DNA from: DYJK01 sp040755055
GTDB lineage: Bacteria; Bacteroidota; Ignavibacteria; Ignavibacteriales; Melioribacteraceae
Direction: 5' to 3'
DNA: 64,000 nt
Assembly: GCA_040755055.1 (NCBI GenBank)
Contig: JBFMBS010000007.1
Location: 1 to 64,000, forward strand
Part shown: positions 9,401 to 18,139 of the stretch, one piece after another
How the letters are laid out: the number at the start of each line of letters is the position of its first letter
Numbering within the stretch: position 1 is the first letter of the stretch
Notes under the pieces: generated by a model
Told to the model about the DNA's origin: nothing
Seen by the model: the letters and a program-made list of their open reading frames with translations, nothing else
Database searches by the model: none
Translations under genes and position numbers: made by a program

Positions 9401-10984
9401 ACTATATGTGGGAATTGTATCGTTATCAAATTCCACGTTTCCTATAATCAAAGCATCCGTTCTGTTACTTTTACCTTCAACTTCAAGATCAACAAGCCGG
9501 TCTTTAGCTGCGGAATTAATCTTAAAATATTCAATCGGGAAATTATCGAAAGTAGAATTCTCTACGGCAAAATTTAAGTTAGCGTTTAGATCCGCCGGCG
9601 AAACACCTTTACCAACTAACGAACCATCAGAATTTAATAATGTGGTTAGTCCGATGACCGGGCTTAAATCGAGATCCGCAGTTTTAAATTTAATATCGTA
9701 AGTCATCGGTTTAGCTGCAACATTCATCGAGCAGTCAAACTCTAAGTATCCATTCTCTATATTGCCGGAAAATTTGGTTTTGAAATTTGTAGGTTCTCCT
9801 TCGTATTCGATATTAACCGATGAGACAGAAAGTTTGGCAAATTCAGGCAGCTGCAGAGAGGGAAGAAGTGCGTTAACGTCTTTATAATTAATATCCGTGT
9901 CTGTGATTTTGGCTTTGATAAAAAGGTTTTCAGGTGTATTCAGTTTCAGAACTTCACCGCCTATTTCGAAATGGGTAGTTTTATAATCAACTACCAATTT
10001 CTGTATTTTGAAACCGCCGAATTTTCCGCTTGCCTTTAATTCAACGGATGGATTGCCTTTCAAAATTTCCGTGCTGCCTATAAATGATGATAGATCATCA
10101 AAATTGAATGAAGAAGCATCAAGATCGATTGAAACCGGGTAGTTTTTGAAATCTTCTAATTCTACATTACCGAATAAGTTGAGACTATCCAATCGTGCAT
10201 TCAATCTTACATCACTACTGTCGGTTATCAGCGCAAAATGTTTTACGCTCGCAAAATCTTTTGTTATGGCAAATTCGCCGGAAATGTTTCTTAGTGTGAA
10301 TCTATTCAGGTTCGGCTTAAATGATAATTCTTTGAGCAGTAAAAGGTAATTTGAGCTTTCGATATCAATGAATGCTTGTGCTGTCAGATACAAATTGCTG
10401 ATTCTCAAATCATCAAAATTGATTGCCTGGTAATTTCTGGTTGATCCTAAATACTTGTTTGATTGCTGGACAAGATCGATGTTTCTTAATTGCAGATCAT
10501 TCACCTCGATAAAAAATGAGAAAGATGATTTAGCTGTATCTTCTTCAGTTGGTTTAACTAAGTTGGCGTAATTCCAATTGCCGTTCTCATCCTGGAGCAA
10601 TTTAATTTTTGCATTTTCAAGCAGAACATTCCTGATATAAATTTTTTTGAGCATCAGCTGGAGGATGTTGATTTTTACAACAACATTGTGTGCAGATAGG
10701 AGAGTATCGCCGCTTGTGGTTAAAGTAGTGTTGCGCAAAAAGACAGATGTAAGAATAGTGCCTTCAATTTTTTCAATGGATAATTTGCCGTTGATGGAGG
10801 AATTAACTTCCTCAACGATTGTATCACGGAGATAATCCCTGAAAGTTTTGGTTTGCGTAAACCCGAGTAAGATTACAGACAAAAAGATTACACCGAGAAA
10901 GATTCCAATAAAGGTATTGATAATCTTCCTGAATAACGAGCGTTTAATTTTTGGCGGAGAAATTTGTTCTTTATTCTCTTCCAT
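6497..10984 (-). CDS. TamB-like translocation and assembly module / AsmA-related lipid-transport protein
   Basis: 1495 residues from the ATG at 10984 (a TTG one codon upstream is possible, but the ATG overlaps the rfaE2 stop as TGATG). A single N-terminal membrane helix (about 20-45) is followed by a very long, repetitive beta-rich region, and the C-terminal 350-400 residues match the DUF490/TamB domain (MRGELRYVTMGGATRAQGAFTLMPGSKLEFFKTF and the final LKYRFEF). Family members span the periplasm from the inner membrane and serve outer-membrane protein assembly (TamB) or phospholipid transport (YhdP, YdbH). Its place beside bamA and lpx genes agrees. No tamA is visible, so BamA may be its partner here (inference). 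Confidence 0.88.
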   Translation of the reverse strand: MEENKEQISPPKIKRSLFRKIINTFIGIFLGVIFLSVILLGFTQTKTFRDYLRDTIVEEVNSSINGKLSIEKIEGTILTSVFLRNTTLTTSGDTLLSAHNVVVKINILQLMLKKIYIRNVLLENAKIKLLQDENGNWNYANLVKPTEEDTAKSSFSFFIEVNDLQLRNIDLVQQSNKYLGSTRNYQAINFDDLRISNLYLTAQAFIDIESSNYLLLLKELSFKPNLNRFTLRNISGEFAITKDFASVKHFALITDSSDVRLNARLDSLNLFGNVELEDFKNYPVSIDLDASSFNFDDLSSFIGSTEILKGNPSVELKASGKFGGFKIQKLVVDYKTTHFEIGGEVLKLNTPENLFIKAKITDTDINYKDVNALLPSLQLPEFAKLSVSSVNIEYEGEPTNFKTKFSGNIENGYLEFDCSMNVAAKPMTYDIKFKTADLDLSPVIGLTTLLNSDGSLVGKGVSPADLNANLNFAVENSTFDNFPIEYFKINSAAKDRLVDLEVEGKSNRTDALIIGNVEFDNDTIPTYSLVGSIQHLDVSTISKDEENKSDLNFYFSAEGRHIDLDNIVGTFSFGIDSSSYLDTRIDYSNVDIDFKKEQNFRAINLKSDFVDFNIDGNFSLNDAVKLVAYEGQTITDAISAKLNELNPLSVVNQSSEQRSLNQEIPDIVNKGIEFNYNFNFKDFSLIAAVAGLERLDVIGSGNGKIINQTPNFTVNSEINLKYFILVDKESTVYISDVITDLNFTRDNRYVSFDNIFGTASLTGKRFYTTGNIKNIKADIVFNQSKLFFNVSASYEDYLAAEAEGTLLMTPIEQQINIDKININYDGLVWSNKKPVSIFFNPYRFNIADCSLYHDTTYASLSGTIESSGEQKLNFELGKISGNILSKYFINKDDPNLIANGKLRARINGDFEDPIINTTINIDNLAYKKFNLGKLTGSILYSDKKVSTDIKFLDSTYNIDRPLLTFSGTIPVDLSFTTVKNRFLDSEEINLRLYSDNFNIRSLGNLLPFVKNQSGNLLANLIISGKIDALQYSGFMRLIDGYFVVENTNMPYEFSVDMKFDQKGLLINNFELANSGGTKYPGQIKGVGSAVFDGFKIDDLSIRFAGDLAVLGEQSRATSPLFYGDLRIGTESDALLTMKNNRLFFKSNILLKETNLTLKTTEQAAQSNSDFNFIYVVDSTKIDKELIKFQEVLSSGKNNKVENDEEPNLNIDYEVGVEVENSARMTFILSQAVNQRLLVEMRGELRYVTMGGATRAQGAFTLMPGSKLEFFKTFDAEGLLRFESDVTNPYLDIIATYTSDYINPRDVSALPQEVAVKIKIRGLLNDLGRNLASNPESIGVYVGSRDIQNNVRETSYDYADAFSFILIGKFKDDLTAQDRAQVAGQTNAIGNTATSFLGSVLTNFVNSAVGDLINNIQISQTGDYTKFSLSGRIQNLRYSFGGTTELFQNLNKANIKVEYLFDPRFLIRVERKDPIVQTFGLDEKINEIALKYRFEF

Positions 10985-11463
10985 CAATCTTTATATCTAT
11001 CTAATATTGTTTGAATTATGTTTGTTGTTGACTGGATATTCACAAATTCGATTGTTTCGATTTTACCGCCGGCTTTTTCTATAATATCTTTACCTACAAT
11101 TTTATCTTTGGTCCAATCGGCCCCTTTTATTAAAACATCCGGCACTAATTTCTTGATTGTCTCATAAGGAGTATCTTCGTCAAAGATAGTTATATAATCG
11201 ATACATTTTAAATTAGATAAGATGAAAGCTCTCTGGTTTTGCGGTACGATTGGTCTTTTTTCACCTTTTATTCTTTTCACCGATTGATCGGAATTCAATC
11301 CAAGTATCAGAACATCGCCGAAGTTTTTTGCTTTGCATAAGTAATCAACATGACCGGCGTGAAGTATATCGAACACACCGTTTGTAAAAACAACTTTCTT
11401 GTTCTGAATTTTCAATTCGTTTCTTATTGCAGCCAGTTCTTCTATGGATTTGATATTACTCAT
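10984..11463 (-). CDS. rfaE2: D-glycero-beta-D-manno-heptose 1-phosphate adenylyltransferase (RfaE2/HldE C-terminal type)
   Basis: 159 residues. Nucleotidyltransferase fold with VFTNGVFDILHAGHVDYL (the HxGH motif), GLNSDQSVKRIKG and a C-terminal STTNIIQTI. It transfers AMP to heptose 1-phosphate to give ADP-heptose for the LPS core. In E. coli this domain is fused to the kinase as HldE. Here the two activities are separate genes overlapping by 4 nt (ATGA) with the kinase upstream. Cytoplasmic. Confidence 0.93.
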   Translation of the reverse strand: MSNIKSIEELAAIRNELKIQNKKVVFTNGVFDILHAGHVDYLCKAKNFGDVLILGLNSDQSVKRIKGEKRPIVPQNQRAFILSNLKCIDYITIFDEDTPYETIKKLVPDVLIKGADWTKDKIVGKDIIEKAGGKIETIEFVNIQSTTNIIQTILDRYKD

Positions 11464-12455
11464 TTTATCTCGTCTATGATTGCATTAAATAGTTTATCTA
11501 TTTCGATAGGAATTATTCCGACCTCTTCGCATACAAGTCCGCCGGCATAATTGGCAAGATAGGCAGCATCATAGATATTTGCGCCGGCAGCTAAAGAAAT
11601 CGTAAGTGTTGAAATAACAGTATCGCCGGCACCTGAAACATCGGCAACTTTTCTTGCTTTGGTAGGAATTCTTTTTTCCGAATTATCTTTCTCAAAGAGT
11701 GCTATACCTTCTTCTCCAAGTGTTAAGAGAGCAAATTTCGGATTCAATCTCTGAAGCAGCTTTAACCCGGCGTTTTTTATGTCGTCATTATTTTTTATCC
11801 TGATACCGAAGGCATCTTCAGTTTCTTTTCTGTTCGGTTTGAATACCGTAACATCTTTGTATTCAAAAAAGTTTGTGAATTTGGGATCTACAGTAATAAT
11901 TTTTTTTGATTCATTAGCAATAGAAATTACTTCGCTGATTAAGTAAGGCGTTAACACACCTTTATTGTAATCTTGCAAAATTATTGCGTCTATTTTTTTT
12001 ATGTTTTTCTTGAGTATGGATATAATCTTTTTTTCGATTGACACGGAGATAGGTGAAGTTTTTTCTTTGTCTATTCTTACAACATGCTGGTTGTGGGCAA
12101 TTACCCTTGTCTTTGCAGTTGTTGGCCGCGCTCCATCCACTACAATTCCGCTGCTGTTGATTTTTACTTCTTCCATCAATTTTTTTAGTTTTTTACCGTC
12201 GTTATCGTTCCCTATAACTCCAATAGGAAATGGGCTGCCGCCTAACTTGTTGATATTATACGCAACATTTGTAGCACCGCCGAATCGTGAAAATTCGTTA
12301 TCAACCTCAACTACCGGCACTGGCGCTTCGGGCGAAATTCTATGTATGTTACCCCAGAAATAACAATCAAGCATCATATCGCCGATAATTGCAATATTCT
12401 TACCGTAGAAATTCTTCTTTAACTTTTTCAATTTTTGAAGAGTTGTATCGAGCAT
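11460..12455 (-). CDS. rfaE1: D-glycero-beta-D-manno-heptose-7-phosphate kinase (RfaE1, PfkB family)
   Basis: 331 residues. PfkB/ribokinase fold: N-terminal RFGGATNVAYNINKLGG and C-terminal DVSGAGDTVIST with the catalytic Asp of the GAGD motif. It phosphorylates heptose 7-phosphate at C1 for ADP-heptose synthesis. The start overlaps the stop of the upstream propeller gene by 1 nt (TAATG), and it overlaps rfaE2 by 4 nt. The gene pairing makes the heptose role far more likely than another sugar kinase. Confidence 0.92.
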   Translation of the reverse strand: MLDTTLQKLKKLKKNFYGKNIAIIGDMMLDCYFWGNIHRISPEAPVPVVEVDNEFSRFGGATNVAYNINKLGGSPFPIGVIGNDNDGKKLKKLMEEVKINSSGIVVDGARPTTAKTRVIAHNQHVVRIDKEKTSPISVSIEKKIISILKKNIKKIDAIILQDYNKGVLTPYLISEVISIANESKKIITVDPKFTNFFEYKDVTVFKPNRKETEDAFGIRIKNNDDIKNAGLKLLQRLNPKFALLTLGEEGIALFEKDNSEKRIPTKARKVADVSGAGDTVISTLTISLAAGANIYDAAYLANYAGGLVCEEVGIIPIEIDKLFNAIIDEIK

Positions 12456-13525
12456 TATTTATCTCCTTTAGTCCACTGGGCAAGTTTATTGAAAAAATTT
12501 ATTCTAACAATTCCTTTATCGGTTCCAAGCCACAGAAAAGTTCCGTCAAAGAAAATCGAGTTAATTGTTTTTGAGATTCGCTCGTCAGTTACCGGTATTA
12601 CCTTACCGTTAATACGATTTACCAAAACTAATCCTCTCCCGTACATCTCTTTTGTGTTTTTGCCAAACTGGTAAGTAGATGCCAATAAAAAATTGCCCGT
12701 TCTTTCAATATCAAAAATACCATTCCCGGTTAAACCTTTTGAATCATCGAACCTGGTCCAATCGTTTTTCTTGTTGAATTTGTATAACCCGCCAAGATTA
12801 AATTCCGGTCGTTCCGGCGTAATAAATTCGTCAAGACCAATCCACACAAAATTTCTTTCGAAAAGGAGAGCGGATATTGAAACTTGCTCACCTTCACCAT
12901 TAAAATAATTAAATCTATTATCATAAAAGGTAATGGATCCGTTCCGTTTCAGATTCTTCGATTTATCATACTTATGTAATCCGCCTTCTGTTCCAAACCA
13001 GACTGTGCTATCCCCATCAACCTGGATGCACTTAATTGTGTTGGTTTTTTCATCACCTTTAACTGTTAAATCATAATCGATATATTTTTTTGATTTAAGA
13101 CTATATTTAGTCAGGTACTTAAATCTTCCGATCCAAACAGCGTTCTCATATTTGTCATATGCAAGGGAGCGGATCCAATTGCTTAGTTGTCCACCCAAAC
13201 CAAATTTTCTTTTAGTCCAATTATTTCTTTTTTTATCGAGTATGAATAGCCCGTCTGTAGAACCGGCCCAAACTAAATCCTTGCTTGCTGCTATACAATA
13301 AAAGAAGTCGTGCTGTAGATTCTTTTTAGAAGTTGAATACTGGATCCAACTCTGTTTTGTTTTATCGTATTTGAAAATTCCATTTCCGCTCGTTGCAAAC
13401 CATATTTCGTTTCCGTACGAAGTTATATCGGTAATTGATGCACCGTTCAAGAAGAACTCGAGTTCTTCTTGTGCATTGGTGTTAACGTATAATAGAATGT
13501 ATAAGAGTATTAGGATTTTCTTCAT
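12455..13525 (-). CDS. Secreted reg_prop-like beta-propeller protein
   Basis: 356 residues with a signal peptide (MKKILILLYILLYVNTNAQ). About seven repeats of the pattern NxVWxGTxxGLxxYD (IWFATSGNGIFKYD, VWAGSTDGLFILD, VWFGTEGGLHKYD, LWLGTDKGIVRIN) match the two-component-regulator propeller seen at the N-terminus of hybrid sensors, but no transmitter or membrane segment follows. It is therefore a free-standing periplasmic or exported propeller. Its position inside the LPS/BAM operon, coupled to rfaE1, is unexplained. The ligand is unknown. Confidence 0.8.
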   Translation of the reverse strand: MKKILILLYILLYVNTNAQEELEFFLNGASITDITSYGNEIWFATSGNGIFKYDKTKQSWIQYSTSKKNLQHDFFYCIAASKDLVWAGSTDGLFILDKKRNNWTKRKFGLGGQLSNWIRSLAYDKYENAVWIGRFKYLTKYSLKSKKYIDYDLTVKGDEKTNTIKCIQVDGDSTVWFGTEGGLHKYDKSKNLKRNGSITFYDNRFNYFNGEGEQVSISALLFERNFVWIGLDEFITPERPEFNLGGLYKFNKKNDWTRFDDSKGLTGNGIFDIERTGNFLLASTYQFGKNTKEMYGRGLVLVNRINGKVIPVTDERISKTINSIFFDGTFLWLGTDKGIVRINFFNKLAQWTKGDK

Positions 13526-13593
13526 TATCAGTTATCTGGAACTATTATAAAATACAGTAGGAAATTTAATACTAAGTTTTTTGTGAATAAAAT

Positions 13594-14349
13594 TTATTTA
13601 GCATTTACGGAGGCGGTTACGGCATCTGTAAAAATTATTCCCCATGTGGATTCAAAACCAACTTTAAGGCAATTACATAACAGCTCGTAATCAACTTTTG
13701 AATTAAGGATCGTTTCGATTTCAGTAGTGCGGTCGTTGATATCGGTTTCTAATGATCGCTTAATTGCGTCCCCGGCATTAATATATTTTACCAATTTTTT
13801 GTGATAAGTGCCGCAGAGTATAGAGCCATGCTGCAGAATTACTGAATCTAATTTTCTCTGTGCGCTGCCTATTAACTTTTTGCCATTGTATTTCACTTCG
13901 TTCTTTGCGGTGCTGCCAAAACAAAGTACGCCTGAAGGTTCATTAAGAAGTTTAGGAAAATTCGGTTGTGAATTTTCGAGATCAGCTTTTGCTAAAACCG
14001 GGTTATAATATTCCAATCCTTTTACAAGTGCAGTTGAAATTCTTTGGTATATCTCTTTTGCGCTGCTAATTTGGGGATAGGGGATAATAACAGAATAAGT
14101 TATTTCTTCGGCATGAAGAATAGCTCTGCCGCCGGTAGGTCTTTTTACAACATCTAATTTATCACTGCTTGCTAAGTCTTGGTTTACATCATTAAATGAT
14201 TGATTGGCGCCGAGCGAAATGCAATATGGTGACCACCTATATAATCTGAAGTATGCTTCTTCCGGTTTACATGAACGGGCAAGTTCAATATCGAACTCCA
14301 TATTAAATTTGCCGTCGTTAAAACCGGAATTTATGAAAAGCCAATTCAT
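13594..14349 (-). CDS. LplA/LipM-family lipoyl or octanoyl transferase
   Basis: 251 residues of the biotin/lipoate protein ligase fold: KRPTGGRAILH (the RRxTGG-type site, about residues 68-78) and KLIGSAQRK plus LQHGSIL. A Cys just before this (VLCFGSTAKNE) matches the catalytic Cys of LipM octanoyltransferases rather than of ATP-using LplA, so octanoyl transfer from ACP to lipoyl proteins is my preferred reading. A lipoate ligase remains possible. It overlaps lpxA by 4 nt (ATGA). Placing a lipoyl-assembly enzyme in the lipid A operon is logical only in that both draw acyl chains from ACP. Confidence 0.8.
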   Translation of the reverse strand: MNWLFINSGFNDGKFNMEFDIELARSCKPEEAYFRLYRWSPYCISLGANQSFNDVNQDLASSDKLDVVKRPTGGRAILHAEEITYSVIIPYPQISSAKEIYQRISTALVKGLEYYNPVLAKADLENSQPNFPKLLNEPSGVLCFGSTAKNEVKYNGKKLIGSAQRKLDSVILQHGSILCGTYHKKLVKYINAGDAIKRSLETDINDRTTEIETILNSKVDYELLCNCLKVGFESTWGIIFTDAVTASVNAK

Positions 14350-15122
14350 CTTCTTACAACGCCGCGAGTCGATTTTTTGAGAAAATCGAAAATAATATCA
14401 ACAATTGGATGTGACGGATAAGTCTCTTTTATTTTTTCAACCGCTTGTGTATGGTTTAAGCCGGAATTATAAAATATGTCGTACGTGTTTTTTATAGTTT
14501 CAATATCTTCTTTCGAAAATCCTTTTCTTCTTAGACCAACAATGTTCAGTCCATAGTACCTACCCGGGTTTCCGCTAACCATAAGATAGGGAGGAACATC
14601 AGCAGCTACTTTTGTGCACGCACCGATTATTGCATTTCTGCCTATTTGGGAAAATTGGTGTATTCCGCAAACTCCACCGATAATTACATTATCTTCAATT
14701 TCACAATGCCCGGCAATTTGGACTGTATTTGCTATGATAACATTATCGCCAACGTAACAATCGTGTGCTACGTGTACATAGGCCATCAACAAGCAATTCT
14801 TCCCGATTTTGGATTCTCCATGGGCTGTAGTTCCTCTATGCAGAACAACGAATTCACGAACAGTGGTATCGTCATCGATATAAAAAAAGGTTTTTTCGTT
14901 TTTGTACTTCAGATCTTGAGGAGCGTTTGAAACAGAAACCCCTTGATAAATTTTTACTCTGTTGCCTATTCTTGCCCCGTTATAAATAACAGCGTGCGGT
15001 CCAATGCTACAATCATTACCAATCTCAACGTCATCATGTATTATTGCATAAGGTTCAACAGTGATGTTATTGCCTAACTTTGCTTTTGGACTTACTATTG
15101 CGGTAGGATGGATTAACGACAT
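14346..15122 (-). CDS. lpxA: UDP-N-acetylglucosamine acyltransferase LpxA
   Basis: 258 residues, first step of lipid A synthesis: transfer of a hydroxyacyl chain from ACP to UDP-GlcNAc. The first two thirds are hexapeptide repeats (left-handed beta helix) starting IHPTAIVSPKAKLG. The catalytic His lies in MAYVHVAHDCYVGDN. The C-terminal helical part (GLRRKGFSKEDIETIK) is typical. It lies 5 bp after lpxC-fabZ in the order lpxD, lpxC-fabZ, lpxA. Confidence 0.95.
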   Translation of the reverse strand: MSLIHPTAIVSPKAKLGNNITVEPYAIIHDDVEIGNDCSIGPHAVIYNGARIGNRVKIYQGVSVSNAPQDLKYKNEKTFFYIDDDTTVREFVVLHRGTTAHGESKIGKNCLLMAYVHVAHDCYVGDNVIIANTVQIAGHCEIEDNVIIGGVCGIHQFSQIGRNAIIGACTKVAADVPPYLMVSGNPGRYYGLNIVGLRRKGFSKEDIETIKNTYDIFYNSGLNHTQAVEKIKETYPSHPIVDIIFDFLKKSTRGVVRR

Positions 15123-15127
15123 AATGT

Positions 15128-16546
15128 TTATCGGCTATTTTTGGGTTTATCTTCGCGATCAACAATAGCAGCCATAAATTCGGCTTCGGCTACAATATTG
15201 TTGTTGACTATCGCAGTCCCTTTTAAGGAAAAATATCTGCTTTTTCTGTTAATCAATTCTGCTTCAAGAATTAATTCATCCCCGGGCAGAACCGGTTTTC
15301 TGAATTTGGCATTGTTGATGCTCATAAAGAATACTAAGTGATTTTCGGGATCGACGAATGAATTTAAAAGTAAGATACCGCTTGTTTGTGCTAATGCTTC
15401 AATTATTAGAACACCGGGCATAACCGGTTGACCGGGAAAATGTCCCTGGAAAAATGGCTCGTTAAATGAAACACATTTTACACCAACAACACGTTTATCA
15501 AGCTCAAGCTCTGTTATTTTATCAACAAGTAGAAACGGATAGCGGTGTGGCAGCATTCTTTGAATTGCATTTATATCGAATACTATACCTTCTTTTTTAA
15601 CGAACTGGTATTTCTTGACAAATTTTTTCTGTTGGTAAAGTGCCCTGATTTTTTTTGCAAGTTCTACATTTGCACGGTGACCGGGACGTGCAGCCAAAAT
15701 CTGGGCTTTGATAGGTACACCGATTAATGCCAAATCACCGATCATATCTAAAACTTTGTGACGTGCCGGTTCGTTTCTAAAACGGAGCTGGTTTGTATTT
15801 AAGTAACCTTGCGGTGTAACCGTCAGCTCATGTTTTACACCTAATTTTTTCTGTAAGTGGAGTAAATCTTTTTTTTCTATTTCGTGATCTACTATTACGA
15901 TGGCATTATCAATATCACCGCCTTTAATCAAGCCGGCATCGGCTAAAGATTCAACCTCGCTTAAGAAACAAAAAGTTCTTGCCGGTGCAAATTCTGTAAT
16001 AAATTCTTTTTCAAGATCGAATAAGCCGGAGTGCTGGCTTCCCAACGCCGGGTTTTGGTAATCGATCATTACACTTATACGATAACCATCGAGCGGAAGT
16101 GCGACAATATCAACTTGGTTTTTTTCATCATGGAACATTACTGTTTGATCGATAACGAGATAATCTTTAGGAGCATTCTGAGTAACAAATCCGGCTTCAT
16201 TAAGTAATTCTACAAAAGGCATCGAGCTACCATCGCCAATAGGGGGCTCAATCCCGTTCATCTCTATTGTTATATTATCGATTTGCAGACCAACGATAGC
16301 TGCGAGTACATGCTCTACCGTGTGTACTTTTGCATCTCCCAATCCAAGCGTTGTTCCTCTAGAAATATCGACAACATAGTCAACGTTTGCCGGGATTTCG
16401 GGTTTGCCGCCCAAATCTATTCTTACGAATTTAATGCCTGAATTTTCCGGTGCCGGTTTAAATGTAATTGTACTTTGTGTGCCGGTGTGTAAACCAATAC
16501 CGGATAGCGAAACTGATTTAGCAATCGTTCTTTGGAGTTCGAGCAT
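15128..16546 (-). CDS. lpxC/fabZ: Bifunctional LpxC deacetylase / FabZ hydroxyacyl-ACP dehydratase
   Basis: 472 residues, two enzymes in one chain. Residues 1-305 are LpxC (UDP-3-O-acyl-GlcNAc deacetylase, the committed step of lipid A): HTVEHVLAAI with zinc ligand His79, LIKGGDIDNAIVI, and RHKVLDMIGDLALIG with the other zinc ligands. Residues about 325-465 are FabZ: LPHRYPFLLVDKI and GHFPGQPVMPGVLIIEALAQ with the catalytic His and Glu. The fusion is known in Bacteroidota and relatives and joins the deacetylase to the supply of hydroxyacyl-ACP. Cytoplasmic. Confidence 0.96.
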   Translation of the reverse strand: MLELQRTIAKSVSLSGIGLHTGTQSTITFKPAPENSGIKFVRIDLGGKPEIPANVDYVVDISRGTTLGLGDAKVHTVEHVLAAIVGLQIDNITIEMNGIEPPIGDGSSMPFVELLNEAGFVTQNAPKDYLVIDQTVMFHDEKNQVDIVALPLDGYRISVMIDYQNPALGSQHSGLFDLEKEFITEFAPARTFCFLSEVESLADAGLIKGGDIDNAIVIVDHEIEKKDLLHLQKKLGVKHELTVTPQGYLNTNQLRFRNEPARHKVLDMIGDLALIGVPIKAQILAARPGHRANVELAKKIRALYQQKKFVKKYQFVKKEGIVFDINAIQRMLPHRYPFLLVDKITELELDKRVVGVKCVSFNEPFFQGHFPGQPVMPGVLIIEALAQTSGILLLNSFVDPENHLVFFMSINNAKFRKPVLPGDELILEAELINRKSRYFSLKGTAIVNNNIVAEAEFMAAIVDREDKPKNSR

Positions 16547-16559
16547 TTACTCTTTCCCT

Positions 16560-17606
16560 TTAACCTTTTTCCGAAATTTTCTGCTCCAAAGATGCAATTT
16601 TTTCTTCTAATTTTTTAATCTTTTCTACGTAAGAGGGGAGATTTTTTATGTGGGCTTCGAGCCGTAAAGTTTTTGTAAGTGCATCTGCCGGCGAACCGCG
16701 GTACTGGCCGGCTTTATCGATTGATTTTGATACGCCGGATTGCGCTGTTATAATTACTCCGTCGCCAAGCTCGATATGACCGACTACTCCAACTTGTCCG
16801 GCTAGGATACAATTCTTCCCGATCTTTGTACTCCCTGAAATTCCGCTTTGTGAGATAATCAAACTGTTATCGCCAATAACAACGTTGTGCGCAATTTGAA
16901 CGAGGTTATCGATCTTAACACCTTTTTTAATTCTTGTTGAGCCGAACGTAGCGCGGTCGATCGAAACATTTGAACCGATTTCAACATCATCTTCGATAAT
17001 TACATTTCCAATTTGCGGAACTTTGATGTGCTCGCCTTTTTCATTTTGTATGTAGCCGAATCCATCGGAGCCGACTACACTGTTCGAATGAATGATTACA
17101 TTATCCCCGATTTCGCAATTTTCACGGACGGAAACGTTAGGGTAGAAGAGAGATCCGCTGCCGACTTTTACATTTTCCATTAACACGGTGTTGTGAAGAA
17201 TTACGGAGTTATCGCCAATAACGCAGCCAGATGATATGACAACATTTTTGCCGACCGCAACATTCTTGCCGAGGTTTACCGATTTATCAACGGAAGCGCT
17301 TTGATCTATACCGCTAATGCTGATTTCGGGTTTAAGATAAGTAATAATAATTTTTTGAAGTGCGACATTGGGATTTTGAACTTCGATGTAACTGATATCG
17401 CTTCTTGTTTTTTTGAATTCGGGTTTGATTAATACAGCCGCGGCTTTTGTAGTCTCAAGAAATTTTTCGTAAGCCGGTAGGTAAAGGAACGTTAGATCGT
17501 TCGAGGTTGCTTCGTCAATCTTGGCAATGTTTAGAACTGTTAGGTCGGGATTGCCAATAACGACACCGCCGACTAAGTCGGCGGCTTCTTTCAATGTTAA
17601 TTTCAT
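16560..17606 (-). CDS. lpxD: UDP-3-O-acylglucosamine N-acyltransferase LpxD
   Basis: 348 residues. Third lipid A enzyme, adding the N-linked hydroxyacyl chain. N-terminal uridine-binding domain (about 1-100, with DLTFLYLPAYEKFL), then hexapeptide repeats, with the catalytic His in QIAHNVVIGDNSLI. A C-terminal coiled coil (YVEKIKKLEEKIASLEQKI) closes the trimer. It lies 6 bp after the OmpH gene and 13 bp before lpxC-fabZ. Confidence 0.95.
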   Translation of the reverse strand: MKLTLKEAADLVGGVVIGNPDLTVLNIAKIDEATSNDLTFLYLPAYEKFLETTKAAAVLIKPEFKKTRSDISYIEVQNPNVALQKIIITYLKPEISISGIDQSASVDKSVNLGKNVAVGKNVVISSGCVIGDNSVILHNTVLMENVKVGSGSLFYPNVSVRENCEIGDNVIIHSNSVVGSDGFGYIQNEKGEHIKVPQIGNVIIEDDVEIGSNVSIDRATFGSTRIKKGVKIDNLVQIAHNVVIGDNSLIISQSGISGSTKIGKNCILAGQVGVVGHIELGDGVIITAQSGVSKSIDKAGQYRGSPADALTKTLRLEAHIKNLPSYVEKIKKLEEKIASLEQKISEKG

Positions 17607-17612
17607 AAGAAC

Positions 17613-18122
17613 TCATTTTAGTTTTTCTAAAACTAAATTAGTTACATCATATTCTTCTTTGGCGTATAGAAAGATAATATCACCGCTCCGGTCGAAAATG
17701 AAATCAAACTCGTTCTTTTTTGCAACGTCCTGGATAGCGTTAAATATTCTGTTCTGGATTGGTTTCATCAACTCTTCTTGTTTTTGGAACAACTCTCCGC
17801 GCACACCGAATTTATCTTGTCTATATTTCGAAATTTGGTCTTCGAGAGTAACAAGTTCTTTCTCAATTTCAACTCTTTTCTGTTCGCTCAAAATCAATTT
17901 CCTTTTTTCGTAGTCATCGAATTTTGTTTTCCAATCCTTATCCATTTTATTTAGTTCTTCTTGCCACTCCTTAATTATTGCATCCAGTTTTTTTTGTGTA
18001 TCCTGGGCATCGGGGAGCTGCTTCATGATGGTATCGCTGTCAACGTAACCGATTTTCGGCTGTGCAAACAGTAATGAAGAAGAAAAAATAAAAGCAGATA
18101 AAACTAATCCAAGTCTTTTCAT
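17613..18122 (-). CDS. OmpH/Skp-family periplasmic chaperone, copy 2
   Basis: 169 residues with signal peptide (MKRLGLVLSAFIFSSSLLFAQ). The mature part begins KIGYVDSDTIMKQLPDAQ, the typical OmpH start, followed by long charged helices (about 35-120) that form the Skp tentacles, and ends in a beta strand with a YAKEEYDVT tail. Skp trimers hold unfolded outer-membrane proteins for BamA. It lies beside a second homologue (18140-18673), 17 bp apart, in the usual bamA-ompH-lpxD order. Confidence 0.9.
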   Translation of the reverse strand: MKRLGLVLSAFIFSSSLLFAQPKIGYVDSDTIMKQLPDAQDTQKKLDAIIKEWQEELNKMDKDWKTKFDDYEKRKLILSEQKRVEIEKELVTLEDQISKYRQDKFGVRGELFQKQEELMKPIQNRIFNAIQDVAKKNEFDFIFDRSGDIIFLYAKEEYDVTNLVLEKLK

Positions 18123-18139
18123 GATATTATTCCGTTAAA

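Noticed and set aside
9302..9701. Overlapping forward frames inside the TamB-like gene
   Set aside because: They lie opposite a long, well-supported coding region and lack known motifs or ribosome sites; shadow frames.
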